In this document: piece after piece, positions 1-13,295 of the stretch
How positions within the stretch are numbered: position 1 is the first letter of the stretch
Layout of the letters: every line of letters starts with the position of its first letter
Origin: Lepidodermella squamata
Lineage: Eukaryota > Gastrotricha
Reading direction: 5' to 3'
NCBI GenBank assembly: GCA_047495785.1
Contig: JBLDXI010000024.1
Span: forward strand, 248,001-312,000
Length of the DNA: 64,000 bases
The notes under the pieces: model-generated
The model's input: only the letters and a program-made list of their open reading frames with translations
What the model was told of the DNA's origin: nothing
Database searches by the model: none
Program-made: the position numbers and the translations under genes

Positions 1-2
1 GT

Positions 3-1869
3 CTCTTGAGCCACTTTCTAAAAAGCGACGTCATCTACGACAGCGTCCTTAGTGGATTGTTCCACGTTTCCTACACCATCATCAGTGTGCTAGTCATGCT
101 CACTGTTCTAACCGTTGTGGCCCATGCAACAGCAAATCTTGGCAAACGGGTCATAATTTCGCTCCTGTGAGTTGCTAATTTTCGAGTTCGAAATATTTTC
201 TAAAACCATTTTTCTGCCAGGTTCTACATCATCGGAATGCAATACCCTACTTTTTCCAACGTGCTGTTTGGCCTAGTCTTTTTGATTGGACTTTTAATTT
301 ATGCAAATTCGAACCGCCTGAAATTTAGTGAGGAAATTGAAGCTAGTGACCTAATTGGTACTAATAATGTTTTACGTCATAGGTGAAACCCAGGAGAGCC
401 AAACATTGATTTTGACTGGAATTTTCACAGCATTCGTGCTGGCATGTGCACTATTCCCGGGTAGCTTCATGGCCTCCACCGCTTCAGTTTCGAAGCCGAC
501 GCTAGTCGACGACCATCGACCGATTCCATTACCTGTAGCCGTTACTCCCCCCACGTTTAGGGCCAGAAAGGATTTCTTCATTACGAAGGCGAACAAGATT
601 AACTACATCAATGTGGACTCATCCAACATCGATACCTTGTATCCCAAGTGAGTCAAATTTTTCCAATAAGATCCCAGATCAATATATCTAATTTGTAAAT
701 TTCAATCCGCAGTTTTCAAACTACACTGAGTGCTGAAGAAGAAGAGTTCTTGAATGTTGACTTGTTTGCCAACCCGGATCGAGCGGATTGGCTGTCAAAG
801 CGGTTGCCGATTGCTCACGATGTGGTGCTCGAGGCTCAACGCATTCATTATCAATTATTTTCCCGTCTGGTCAAAGGCTACAAGAGAGCCGTTTTAGTTA
901 ACGTCTTCACGTGGGCTAATCGCGGTGATCACTTGATCACGATTGGCGAGCGTGTTATTTTGTCCCGGTTCAACTTAACATTAGACTACTACTGCTTCTA
1001 TCCCGGCGATGATTGTGATTTCCACGGAATTTCTCGATCAAAAGATTTGGTAGTATTCATTCAAGGCGCGGGGTATATTGGCCACGAAGCTCATGTTCCT
1101 GTCGTCAAGAAAACCATTAAGGCTTTTCCGAACAACCGCGTGATATTCTTTCCAATCAGCGTGTGCTGTACCAGTAAGGAAGAAATAGCAGCCTATCAAA
1201 ACATTTTTGTTACTCACAACGATTTATGGCTTCTCCTACGTGACCGATTTTCTTATGAGGTATGTCTTGTCATTATTTTACCCTTATTCGTCATGTAGCT
1301 TGGAATATGATTTGCAGATTTCAAAGAAGTCATTCACCAAGACGAAATGCTACCTCTCGCCAGATTCCGCCTTTGCAGTTGGCCCTCAGAAACTGACGAT
1401 TGTCCCAACTCACGACCTCATTTGGGTAAAACGTGATGACTGGGAAAACTACAGAGATAAAAACCACGACGAGCTTCCGAAAATTCCGAAAAATATGACT
1501 GCTCTCATTCAGGTAAACTCTAAGCTAACGTTGAGATGTTTTTATTATCTGTGATTTTTTATCTGAAAGGACTGGGACGAGCATTTCATGGACCAGCAGA
1601 CACCAGACTTCATGGAGGATCATCAGCTCAAATCCATGAGTGCATTTGTCTACCTTGCTCGAGGGAAAGTTGTGATAACTGACCGGTTACATGCCCATCT
1701 AATGAGCACCTTGTTGGGGAAACCTAATATAGTTGTAAATTCGATTACGCGTAAGCAGCAAAATTATTATGATACCTGGGAACACAGCATAAAAACATCA
1801 GCATGCGTTGATTCAGCTACTGAAGCGTTGTCAATTGCGAAGAATTTCATTACCATGTTGAGGCTTTAA
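3..1869 (+). CDS. Polysaccharide pyruvyl transferase-like membrane protein (5' truncated by window)
   Basis: Six exons join in phase: <3-166, 221-327, 383-647, 713-1259, 1318-1512 and 1570-1869 (stop TAA). The last three carry a domain of the polysaccharide pyruvyl transferase family, which in bacteria moves pyruvate from phosphoenolpyruvate onto sugars. Visible signatures are the early NRGDHLITIGE stretch, the glycine turn IQGAGYIG, and the family-typical VITDRLHAHLMSTLLGKPN near the C-terminus. The N-terminal part, encoded by exons 1-3, has about three hydrophobic segments followed by a proline-rich stem, so the catalytic part probably faces the Golgi lumen. That topology is inference. Eukaryotic members are sometimes named exoV-like, and their substrate is unknown. 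Two AATAAA signals lie at about 1931-1953. The start lies outside the window, so total length and membrane-segment count are open. Whether exons 1-2 truly belong to this gene rests only on phase agreement. Confidence 0.72.
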
Positions 1870-3905
1870 TCAGAATTTATGTTTTTCTATGCTTTCTGGA
1901 ACGATGTTGAAATCCGGCAATGTTTGTGTAAATAAATTATTTGCGGTAAATAAAAACCTGGTATTTCAAACAATATTGCTTTTCGGTATTACTTCACTTT
2001 GACCTCCTGCGAAAGATGAAAGATCCAAAGGGTAGGATATCTGATCGAGTGTGATCGAGTCTGATCAAAATACCAATCTACAGCATGATAAATCGAACAA
2101 CTGAGTGTCCAATTAATGTCCAATGATGAAGTATGAGCCTGGTGGAAAGTGTACGAGATCGACAATTTATTCTACCTTGCTCGAGCACGGATGAGTGATA
2201 GATGAGATGCACGACGTTTCTACTTGCTACTTTCACTTTCACTTTCTACTTTCAAAGCTGCTGAACAACATGTCCAGCGTCACAAGCGTTCCGTCGAAAG
2301 CCGGAAGCCGCGGTGGTTCGCAATGTCCGGAATCGAATGGAATGGCGGCGGGATGTAATGTAGTTTTATTTAGGTGAATCGAGTTGTCAGTGCAGAATCG
2401 GGAATTTAGGAAGCTTTTGGTTATCAGCATCCGATAACAAATCTTCAAATTTCAAGATAAAAATTCTAGTCTAGAAACACGGGACAATCGACAAAAATTT
2501 ATGCTCGCTGGAACGATTTACTGCGACAAATTAATATGAGTTATTAGGGATGATTATTGGTAATTACAATAATTTACTCTTTTTCTGTCAAATAATAAAT
2601 AAAACTTTAATAAGGGAAAGAAAATCGATATATCGATTTTTGGCGCTAAAAAGAAAGTTTTGATCTTGATCGTGTAGTTGTGATTTCCTCTGGCCATGTA
2701 CTCAGACATGTTCCGACTATACATTTTTTGTACTTGAGCAGAGAAACTATTAAGTATAATATAGCTGCAAAATGTGTATCATGTTGAAATCCTTCCCAAT
2801 GTGCTGCATCCAACTGAGCCTGATGAAATAATCTAAAAGCGTAATTGAGGTTCATCCTGCGTTTCTTCCCTTCCTTGTTCCGCTATCACCAACTGTTGAA
2901 CCTGAAACGTGTTATATACTACTTTTATATCAAGCTAGACTGGAATGAGAGACGAGCGGTCATATTAATATCGGTAAATATAGTTCTTCGATGTTACCAT
3001 CTCTCGGATCGATAATTGAGATATATTTCTTATTCTCAATTCATCCGAACGGCGAACGGGCATTATTCCTTCTCTTCGTATGTGCGCTGGTCACCAGTCG
3101 GACATCGACTGTGGATCTGCTCAATCACGCGGCTTATACAAAATAGTATTAATAGCAAATCATGGAATCCATTTGGGGACGGACATTTTGTTCTTGATGC
3201 TCGTGCTCTCGTTATCCCGTTGTTTTAAATGTTACCTGGCTCTATTTGCGTTCACGCCCGCTCTGTAGATGGCTTTTATGAAAATGATGATAGCGTCTCA
3301 TGTATCATTGTTCATTTCAGTTTAATTGCTAACAAATGTAGGCAAACAGTAGTAGTAGTAGTTGTCAAATCTTCGAATATTTTTTAACCCCTTTATTAAA
3401 CTATAAGTCACAAATCATTGAATCGTAGCATTCGGTGATCGGTGACTTGACGGTGTTGGGATTCGGTGGCTTGTTCTACCTTTTTATTGCTAAAGGTTGT
3501 TGCGGCGCATAATTCGTTCAAGTGACATTGCTTATCATGACATTGCTGGCGTTTGTTTCTTTCTTTCTCTTAGCTGGGTGTATACCCATTTATACTTGCT
3601 CATATTTCATGTTACGTTTCACTTTTGAATCAGTGTCGATAAATCACAATTCATCAGGTAATCAATTAAGTGCATGACATATAACGATAAGAACGATCTC
3701 TTATCCTCTTATCTATGATGACTGGACTCTTTGTTCCGTTTTTGTGCCACTTTTTTTTAATTTCAAAACGAGATTCCCTACGCAATCAAGCCTGGAAGCC
3801 AGTCATTTTATGAGTTGTAAGAAATTATTTCTCGTTTTCACGCCGTAGATGTTTATATGATCATGAGTTATTAACCTTGATTTTCCGTTGATTACCTCGC
3901 GTTTC
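1870..3905. other. Intergenic, 3' of the pyruvyl transferase gene and 5' of SCAI
   Basis: AATAAA signals near 1931 and 1948 probably end the upstream transcript. The rest is AT-rich with short direct repeats such as tgatcgagt twice near 2044-2062 and repeated ctttcacttt near 2228-2245. ORFs here are short and show no family. The SCAI promoter presumably lies in the 3' half. Confidence 0.6.
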
Positions 3906-6900
3906 ATGGCGTCTGGGGACGCGCGCGTAGTCGAAGAATTCACGCGACTACTTGATAAATCGAAGCAACTATTCAACGGACTGAGGTAGATTTTCGTCTG
4001 CATCAATTTCGGTGTTTACAGTGTTAACATAGGGAGCTGCCGCCGCATGGTCACAAACATTGGCAAGCATATTTCGGTCGCACTTTCGACGTGTATACTA
4101 AATTGTGGAAGTTCCAACAGCAATACCGGTAATTTTTACTATCTATATTTGATTTCTTTCAGGTATTTACTCAAGTTTTGCTTGGTTTTATGCTGATTAT
4201 CGCCGATTGGCACCAACCATCAATGCTAAATATATAGAGTATATGACATTTAAATCTCGCCATTCGCTATGGTTATCGCTTTTGCTGATAATCGACCGCT
4301 CCAGTTTGTAAACAGCCTCTCGCGTTTATTTGGCAGTATTACAGCTATCATCTTCAATATATTATATTTGCTTCGTATCTCCTCATTTATACAGTAGTGT
4401 TGGCGCGCGATGTGCCATTATTTCTGCGGGGAAGAGGAACAAATTGTGCGGCACGCGGGGCGATGTCGAAGATTGTGGCGCCGTCAATTGCGGCTACACT
4501 GTGACTAGTTGTCTTTTTTATTTTGTCTATATCGTTCTTATTTAGATACGTTAGTATGTGCTGGCCATACTAAAATTTTGGACCGTAGCTGGGCGCGTGC
4601 TCCGCGGGCGGTAGTAGTAGTAGTTCGCGATGTGAAAAATGATGATGTTATAAAACTAATACTCTATGCGCTTGCGCGTGCGCCATGTATATCTGCGATG
4701 TTGCGAATGTTGGCCCACTGGGGCTAAAGTAATTCTAGCATTGCCCGCTGGCTATAAGATTTTTGCAGTACATAACCGATCATTTTGAAGTGTTTTACTG
4801 ATTGGAGCTGTGCAAATTTTGATTGCTCCATAGTGCGCATATTTTATACAGGTTGCGGAACAAAACAGCTGTATTTTTCGCTTTCTCTCGCATCTTCTGC
4901 GTTCTTATTTTCCGCCGCGCTGTCACTTGTCCTTTTATTATTAGCACAAATGCTGCCTAGTTAGCGCTTGCGCGTAAGTAATTCAGCAAAACAAATGAAT
5001 GCCGCCACCTATGTGTACCAACACGATCGATATATTACCGCTGAATAGTAATTTGAGGTTGCTTTCTATTTGACAGGCAAGTGCTGGACGCCAAATTGGG
5101 GCTGAAAAGGTGGCAGATTGGAGAAATCGCGTCCAAAATCGGACAGCTATACTACCATTATTAGTTAGTTTGACGGATGAGTGAAATGAGGAGAAAACCA
5201 ATTTTTTGATTGATTTTGCAGTTTGAGAACGAGTGAAACTAATTATTTGTTCGAATCATTTGCTTTCTACGCGGCGATACGCCAGCGGCAGTATTACAAT
5301 GACATCGAAGCGGAGAGGCGAGCTGATTTAGTGGTGAAAAAACTGCGATATTACGCGAGGTTTATCGTTGTTTGCTTGCTGTTGAACCGCACGAAACTGC
5401 TCGACGAGCTGTTAACGGAGTTTGCTGCTGAAATAGACAAATTCGCTAAAAGCTATGGCCCTGACGAACAACTCGAGTGGTCGCTAGTCATCGATGAACT
5501 ACGCGCGTTCTTGCGGGCAGATCGCTGCGTCGAGGTGTTGGACTCGAGCAACCACCTTGTACCGCTCGTCCACCGCCTGACGCCCTTCTCCGCCTCTGCG
5601 CCGCCCGCCCCGCCTGTCTCGTGCAGCCTGCCGTCGATGAAATCGGCCGCGGGCAAGCAACAGGTGCCGGCCTTGCAACAAAACCCGTTTGGCGCCTTCA
5701 ACTTCCCTGGAGTCAGGCAGCATTTGCGCCTGCAGGAGGCGGTTATAGTCGGCGCGTCGCATGCCCAGCCTCGATTCTCCGAGCTCACGATAGACGCGTA
5801 CCGGATCGCTCAGGCAATTGAGCGGCAACCCGACGACATCCTGGTCGCAGCCTCCGCCTCGTCACGCATCTATGACTCGTCCCCGGTGCCAGTTCGACGT
5901 CAAGGTGCGTCATCGGCGGGTCAGGCTGCGCAGCCGAGCCAGCCTCCTGGTGGCCCGAGTATGTCGCCCTCGACTTCACTTGGCATGAGCGCGCCGGTTC
6001 GGCGGGAAAATCCGCACAAGTACCTTATTTACCGGCCGACTTTCGCTCAGCTGTTCAACTGCATATCAGCCGCGCATCGTGACGTCTCGTCTAACGGGGT
6101 TCTACTCGTTTATTTATCGTCGGACGCGGCTGGTGGCCTGCCGTCATCGCCCCAGCCCGAACAACGGCCTTTCAGCCCTGGAACGTGGGCAATGAACGAG
6201 AGTGGGCACTACGCTGCGGATGAGCCTCAACGCATGCAACAGCCTCGGTTGGGTGATCTTGCTAATTCGACGATTCAAACATCTCAATATGCTGAAGATG
6301 GTAATTTGCAATTTGCATAATTTTGATATCCGGATAAAAACAGAATGGAGACCGGGGACCAAAAATGGGGTTAAATGAGTGAGGCATGGCTAAAAAGCTG
6401 AAATGCTCGGCTTGAAAGGGCGAAAAATTGCGGTTTTCATAGAATTTCGGAATGATGTGACGTGAAGATTTAATTTTTCAAATAGCCCCGCTTGTTACCA
6501 CGAATTCACTATTGCTTCTCCTTGAAAAATTTGATGGCTAAGAACGTGTTTTCTAAACAAAACGTAAATTATGGGAAATTATGACCTGAGATATCGCCAA
6601 AAACATCACCGTTACGAAATCTCTAAATATTCAGGGGTCTGAAAATCGTCAATATTCGCCATTAATATGATGGCAGGTTACTTAGGCCAGGGTAACGTTG
6701 GAATTTCTTGGCTTTTCCGGGTTATTGGTCTTTTTATGTTTCTTATGCATTCCTCTACTGTTTTCAGCCGATTTCATGTATGGCGTAGCGACCGAAGCGA
6801 TCGAAAATACTCCTCGAACGTGTGTCATGAGCGATGAACACCTCGCAGATCAGCAATTGGAGGACGGATATCCTGTGCTTGATGGTTCATCCAGGCCACC

Positions 6901-8259
6901 GCCCACCATGTCAACCAGTGCGATGGCTCCGGGTGAGAGCGAGTCGCGTCGGAAAAAGCGGTTAAAAAATCAAAAGCCGAGGCCCGAGTTGATGCTATCA
7001 CCTTCCCTGCTGCCAAATACGGGCAAAGATCGAAACTGGTTTGTTATATCGTTTCAAATGCATTCGAATCTAATTAGATTTTTAAAACAGCTTGTATCCT
7101 GGAGATTTGTACCCGTTTTTGCGGAAACCACTGATGCTGATCATTGATTCGGACAACAGCGCGGCCTTCTCTCACTTCCCATCGCTTTTCGGCCAGCCGC
7201 TTGTCGCCCTGTTATCGCCTTCGCGCCTGCCCGCTCCACTCGCGTCGCGGCGGCGCGATTCTGGCGGCCTATTCACGCTATTCCTCCACTCGCCCCTCGC
7301 TGCATTTTGTTTCGTCTGTGGCGTTCGCTCGATGCCAGTCGCTCTTTGGGACCGCTGCCAAGCCGTGGTTCACAAATTTCTACTGGCCTCGTGCCGCCTG
7401 TTTTTGAATCCACCCGCTGATGACATAGGTATGCATTTGCTACTAATAGCTTACAGCTGTGTCATCTGGAATGTGAAAATGAAGGTCTAAAGGGTACACG
7501 GCATTTTTTGTGGCTTTGACACATTCCCAACCGTGCCTGACCTTGGATCCATCTTAAATTTCAGATTTCATTATCTTTCTAACCTAGTTCCGTGGGTAAT
7601 ATTCATTTTCTATAGATCCGAGCTATGTGGCGATGTTTTCTGACGATTTCCTGCGATCTCTCGTGCTGAGATTCGTCTTCTGTCACTACGTCCTGTCGTG
7701 CCACGTGACAACAACGGTGCCTAAAATGTCGCATATTCAAGACAAGCGTAACGCGAGCAATGACGAGGACGACGAGGAAGAATCTCGATTGATGCCAGTA
7801 TTAGTTTCACCTCAGTATTTACCTCTCGCCTGTCCGCAACTGCCTAGGCGGAGAATTCTCGCTAATATGCAGCTATACAGTATTCTTGCCGACCTGGCTG
7901 CCAGCCTGTCAATACTCGACCAGTTCCCGTGCCTAGCCGCCCTAGGACCTCAGCAGCAACAGTCAACGCCAGCTTTCAGCGTCCCGACTCACAACGAATC
8001 GTATTATCAGAATGTGAGGCAGCAACGAGAGTACTCGCAGCCGAAACCTCATCACCACCACCGAAGCAGTAAACACCATCAGCGCGCCGCGTCCGCGTCG
8101 AGATCGACCCGTTCGATGGCCGAGGTCCAGGTCTCGCCCGGGCGTCAGGTGTCGCTGTCGCCGCCACCCGCCCTACCGGCGCGTGGGCCTACGTCTACGA
8201 AATCGAGCTCAAAAAGTGGTCATTCGAAGGTGCAAAGCCATCGTGAACAAAGAGAGTGA
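3906..8259 (+). CDS. SCAI: SCAI (suppressor of cancer cell invasion) homologue
   Basis: Seven exons join with exact phases: 3906-3985, 4033-4128, 5077-5163, 5222-6300, 6768-7038, 7091-7428 and 7616-8259, giving 864 residues. SCAI is a nuclear protein that represses MRTF/SRF transcription and takes part in DNA double-strand-break handling. Diagnostic blocks run through the whole length. The N-terminus has LLDKSKQLFNGLRELP, then FGRTFDVYTKLWKFQQQYR and GLKRWQIGEIASKIGQLYYH. Further blocks are KKLRYYARFIVVCLLLN, RRENPHKYLIYRPTFAQL, YPGDLYPFLRKPL and SDDFLRSLVLRFVF. The protein is much longer than the roughly 600-residue vertebrate form because of low-complexity insertions (about residues 190-230, 300-340 and 430-520) and a His/Ser/Pro-rich tail of about 100 residues. 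Intron 2 (948 bp) is the only long one. The first exons are short and easily missed; the start at 3906 was chosen because it opens the first conserved block. Confidence 0.93.
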
Positions 8260-9860
8260 TTTTATGTTGTTGTAGTTTTTCTATTCGCTTTGTACCTTAA
8301 CCTTAATTCATTACCTCCAGATCGGCTTGATTGTGAGTATCTAAATCACACAAAATAATAATATCAATTTCTACCTATGCCCTATATTGTTTACACGCAT
8401 TTTTCCATGTAGTGGATCATCTTCTTACCTAGCCGGCTTCCGTCTGTTATTATTCAATAAACTGCAAGACAGTAACTTCGCCTCTCACCAAAGAGCGCTC
8501 TCGAGTTATAACTTCTTCCAGCCGCTTTCTCGTGTGCATTTCGTTTTTCTACATTCAATAATGAGTGAGCTATAAACGCAGAACCACCTCCTTATTTTTG
8601 TTGTGCTATTTTTTACGCTAGCCGCATTTTCGCCAAATGTTTGTCTCGGTTTGTGAAAATCAGATTATATTAATACTGATTCATTACTCGTCAGTCTGTA
8701 ACAGAGTTTCCGCGTATTTTTGCAACACAGCGCAGATATTTTGTCTACGATACACATGCCTATCTTGTAGGTATTACTTTTCTCGTCCAAGTGCAAAGAA
8801 TTTGTATTGGTTATATACTTATAAACAAATGTAATTATTTATAGCAGCAGCAGCAGCGCGCCTCTGCAACCGTAAGCTGCAGAGAACTGATGAAATTAAA
8901 ATAAATAAAATCAGCCGTTAATAACGTGATAAAACAAATCTCCCAGCTTTTTTCACTTGGTTTCATAGATTTATTGTTCACCATTTGAAAATAATTTGTT
9001 GTACTGCAGTGATATTTGATATTTTTTTATCATAGATTTGTCGTAAACGCGGGATATATCGAGCGAGAGCATAGATCTTGCAATGTGAAGTTATGAAGCA
9101 CAGAGATTATACAGTTACAGCTCATACACCCATTCAAGCTTCACAGCCTCATTTTGCGCAACCGTGAAACACAAGACAGATAGATTCACTCTCTCAAGTG
9201 GAGGTATTAGTTCAATTATTGAGACAGAAAAGAGAATCAATTATTGGTAACGAGATTCGCACCATCCTGACTGGGCAGCGATCAACAGACAACAATCTCC
9301 GAGAACTAAAACCGAGAAGCTATAATATCCACTTGATCAAGGCTGACGAGAAAAACCGCGGCCATAACAACACCATTCAAAAGCAGCAGGATTTAGCAGA
9401 CAGGCAAAAACAGGAAACAAAGACTGCAATTTTTCCCAATACTCAAGTTGAGGTAAAATCGCTGAGAATAAACTCGCTGTTTAAACGAACCAGCGCAATA
9501 AACCACGGCAAAGAGGCACAACACCAACGAAAGATCGATCTCATGGCCGCATTTCATTACCATCATCGACAAATATGAAAAAAATAAAGAATAATTATAT
9601 AAACTATGATTGGTTTGTACATATATCGAGGAGTCAACAAAAAATCTTCCCTTCATACACTGAAAATGGCACGGAAATGAAGATTCGTCCTCAGTCAAAC
9701 GGTGGTGCAGTATTATTGAAAATAACGTGCTTTTTCAAAATTATTATTATTATCATTGTAACCGATCACTGTGAGTGCGAACACCGCCAAATTTGATAAT
9801 GACTATAAAACGATATATTTTTGGATTGCGTCGATTCAAAAAATGTCGATAACGATGCGT
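8260..9860. other. Convergent intergenic stretch between SCAI and the MFS gene
   Basis: 3' ends of a plus-strand and a minus-strand gene face each other here. AATAAA occurs near 8456 and may end SCAI. A short CAG run (about 8843-8858) and an ATT run (about 9740-9752) are the only simple repeats. A 126-codon ORF at 9198-9578 has no recognisable family and is not called. Confidence 0.55.
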
Positions 9861-12105
9861 TTATAACTCTGGGTCACTGGGCGAGCTATTGATGAAAGGG
9901 ACTTTCTTTTTTTCGTTGCTATTACCACTACTATGCGTGGTGTCAAGTTGCATCGTCTCATCACTGACGTCGGCTGGCTCGTTGTCCTCATCGACAAATT
10001 TTGGATCCGGGTTAAGTTTCGGCGAAAAACTATTAGTCCGCGCGGGTTTTTTCTTCCGTTGTAATTCACGGCGAATATAAGCAAAATACAGCACAAGCAA
10101 TACCAGAAACAAAAACGACGAAAAAGCTGCGTAAATCAAGAACGCCAAAAACCGTCCGTATTTCTCATAGATCAAGGCGGACAAAACATTGCCGGCGCCC
10201 AGGCCGAAGCCAAAATAACAAGCGCCGAGAATGCCTTGGACCGTGGCCGACGTCCCAGGGGGCGCGACGGAGGCCGCGAAACGCGACGCGGCCGTGAAAT
10301 AGAACGCGAAACAAAATATGTGAATCGCTTCGAGAAGAAGCGCGAGCCACGCTGTTTCCGGCGTCAGATACGCGTAGCACACAAATCTGAATGCATAAGC
10401 CGCGTACATCATCAAGAAGCAGACCGTCTCGCCCAATTTGTTAACAACCGTGCCGGAAAAAAACAGGCTCGGGATTTCGCAGGCGCAACAGATTGCAGAG
10501 GCCAGTCCGATCATAAACTTGGTAACATGTAAATCGTTGCTCATCAGCATTGGCCATACCACATATAGCACTCCAAGAAACATTCCAGATGTGAGTGCAA
10601 CCAGGCAAGATATGCAAAATAGTGGTACGCGGAAAACTTTGCTTAGAGCTGCGCAAAAGCCCATGCGCTTTGGTTGCTTGCTAGTCGGGCTGATTATCAT
10701 ACTGTCGTCATGATGATATTGCGGCACTCTCTGTAGAAGGATGAAGCGGATTTAATAAAAAATTGAAAATCTGTAAATTACCTTTGGTAACCAGAAAAAT
10801 GCAATAAATGCCGCCCCAATTCCGAATATGCCCAAACTATAAAAAACTGGCTCGTACGTCACGAATGTGTCAATTATCGGTCCCAATGCTCCGGCGGCAA
10901 CACCCCAGGCAATTGTGCCAAATAAGCGCTGTTGGCCCCACAATGAACGATGACGAGGTCCAAGGATGTCGTACGTAATAGCGTCAGTAAGACTAATGAT
11001 GGGACCGAATGGGATCGCTCCAATCGATCTCAGCAACAGAATTGTAAAAAATAGCCGTGTGTTGTCATTTTTGACCTAGATAATTTTTATCAGCTAATTA
11101 ATAGACAAAAAGAGTCCGATTTGCTTACAGAATTGGTATTAGCATAATTAGTCGGATCTATACTGACCCGATATTTCGAGCAGCCACAATCAATGCTGCA
11201 TGGCATGGTGTCCACATTATTGCATTCCAGTGAAACATGATTTGAAGTATCAGCTACTGACAAGGCGAAACTTGAACATTGACCACCTAGAGAAGAATTT
11301 CCCTTAGTTCCAAGTTGCAGCTCCAACCCGCTGAATGGTTCAACTTTCTTAGGAAAACCGACATATTTCTTTACTGACACTGCAATCAACAAAAATATCA
11401 GCCGAGTGCCAAACAATATGAATGTTTGAAACTAACCAAAGTTACGACAAACGACTTGACACCCATCATCAACATGGGAGCAATTTTTTTGAAAGCCAAG
11501 ATCTGAATGATGCAGGGAAACTTTTGGTTGTATGGCCGTAACGTTAGAAAGGAGATCGTCGGATAATCCGCAAGCTTCAAACTATTGTGCCGGTTTTCAT
11601 TAGCAAGCTGCATATGCTCAGCAAAATGTAAAAATAAATGTTTACCTGAAATTCGTGGGTATTGTTGTTGCATCGTAAATACATAGGATGCGTCACGGAT
11701 TTTAATTCTGGTGGGCGGATGAAACTCAGCGAGAAGAACAAAATTGTAAATACCAATACGCATAGGCCAAGCACAAGACGATGCCTATTGGTCTTATCAG
11801 CTATACTGCCGAAAATTGGTCGAGATACTGAGCCAACAAGCGTAAATATTAGCTCTATGATGCCGATTTGAGACTTAGAAAGCCCCAACGAAAAGAAGTA
11901 CAAGATGACATAGGGAAGGAAACTGCCCAACGCTAAATTAAAGATCATATTAGATGACATCTCGTCTAATAGCGAAAAATTTACCTCCGAATACAAAGAA
12001 ATATAAAGCTTTCAAGTTAAGCCATTCCTTGTTTGTGAGACCATGCCAGTATGGTGTCTCACTTGCAGGGGTTCGAGGACCATTGGCATTGCTAGGTTTG
12101 CCCAT
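9861..12105 (-). CDS. MFSD6-like major facilitator transporter
   Basis: Six exons on the minus strand: 12105-11985, 11932-11646, 11581-11437, 11379-11129, 11075-10782 and 10730-9861. They join in perfect phase to 655 residues. The first exon starts at ATG 12105-12103 and ends in the first membrane segment (LKALYFFVFG). The second continues SFLPYVILYF and the family-like GLSKSQIGIIELIF. Exons 3 and 4 form a large hydrophilic loop of about 130 residues with many cysteines and NVT/NSS glycosylation sites, placed as in MFSD6 proteins. Exon 5 holds SLTDAITYDILG and QQRLFGTIAWGVAAGALG, which match the conserved core of MFSD6. Exon 6 gives the last membrane segments and a charged cytoplasmic tail of about 75 residues. 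Substrates in this family are poorly known, so no transport function is assigned. It belongs to the MFSD6 group rather than the sugar-porter group because of the loop and the TDAIT core. Confidence 0.88.
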
Positions 12106-13295
12106 CCACTATCGACTTTGTTGTAAAATAAGTCTCAAGAGACGGCAGCAGCTAGATTTCCTAAATCAAAAAGGCACGCCTAGAGGCACAAGGTACGGAT
12201 TTGCAGCCGATATTAGACAGATCCATAGCAAAAGATGCTTGAAGATTGAGCCGAGAAAGACTTAAAGACATTTTTGTTAACTTCACCCGGCTTTGGTGTT
12301 TAGGCTCGAAGAAATTGTCAAAATAAATATCTTTCTGGCAAGTTATGATAATCAGAGTTCTGGGTCTGAGGTTAGCAGCAACGATGACCATGGCCCACTG
12401 CAGTCTACTGTACACTTGAGTAATGAGTATAATAGAGGGTAGAGATTAAGTATCCACGTCCGAAGTCCGAAAAGTGTAAACAAGTCTACTAAGCGGAAAC
12501 ATCAAAATCTCTGCGAAACAGAATAGAGCGCCACAACGCAAAATTTACATGCGGCAAATTTTTTGTAAAATATATGTTTCCTTATTTTTTATTTTTTAAA
12601 TTAATTTAAGTTCAAAAGGTTACTATATTGTGAAGTATAAAATGTGGCGAAATTTTCAACTTTTTCGAAAGCGGCTCGGAAGTTTTTTGACGGGAAGACT
12701 ACACATCTCGTGAGAGTAACCGTTGACTCTCAGATGTAGGAAAAGCAGATCGCGGCTGCATTCGTGGATTAGGAAGTGACTGTGGATCATACTTGACATT
12801 CGGTCGAAGAGAAAAGGCTTGAGGAGGTGTGTTGGCAGACACAACCAGAGTAGGCAAATTAGGCAGTTGCTGCATAGCGGTTGAAACACTAATCTCTGTC
12901 GATCCTGACTTCTAGGTATGAGGGCAGGGCTGTCCTCTTTTTAGAATCGCCTTCGGCTTTTGGTATCAGGTTTTAGATTTCTGGTAGCAGTTTACCCTCC
13001 GCTGTGTACAGTCCCAAGTCCCAAAGTCAACATAATTACTTACTTTAAATGGTTACTAAATTATATAAGATAGTAACAAGTAGTAATAATAACCAACAAT
13101 TAAGTATAAGGAATGAAATCAAGATGCATGCACCGTTTCTTCTCAGAATTGGCCTCTTGCTTATCGATAATCAACTAGCTTGGTGTGATTCAAGATTCAA
13201 CTTACTATTACTTATATATTTTTGATTGAATAGGCAGAAATTTAATTGGATTAGTGATTCAGAAGTTTAAATGACTGATTAGTATTTCAACCGCT
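12106..13295. other. Divergent intergenic region (MFS gene / PKMYT1-like gene)
   Basis: It separates two divergently transcribed genes and presumably holds both promoters. It carries the left arm of a large inverted repeat and the 382-bp spacer; the right arm begins just before the kinase start codon. Nothing else is recognisable. Confidence 0.6.
12718..12894 (-). repeat. Inverted duplicate of PKMYT1-like exon 1 (left arm)
   Basis: A 177-bp segment that is the reverse complement of 13277-13453, with one mismatch that I could see (near 12888/13284). It copies almost all coding sequence of the first exon of the downstream kinase plus 19 bp upstream of its ATG. The copy lacks the last 13 nt of the exon and the donor site, so it is unlikely to make protein by itself. 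Confidence 0.9.

Noticed and set aside
9198-9578. 126-codon plus-strand ORF
   Set aside because: No family, no splice partners, biased Gln/Lys/Asn content typical of AT-rich spacer.
10236-10532. Arg-rich 98-codon ORF antisense to the MFS gene
   Set aside because: Shadow of GC-rich transmembrane codons on the opposite strand.
12656-12889. 77-codon minus-strand ORF
   Set aside because: It is the antisense reading of the inverted duplicate of kinase exon 1; the copy lacks a donor site and continuation.
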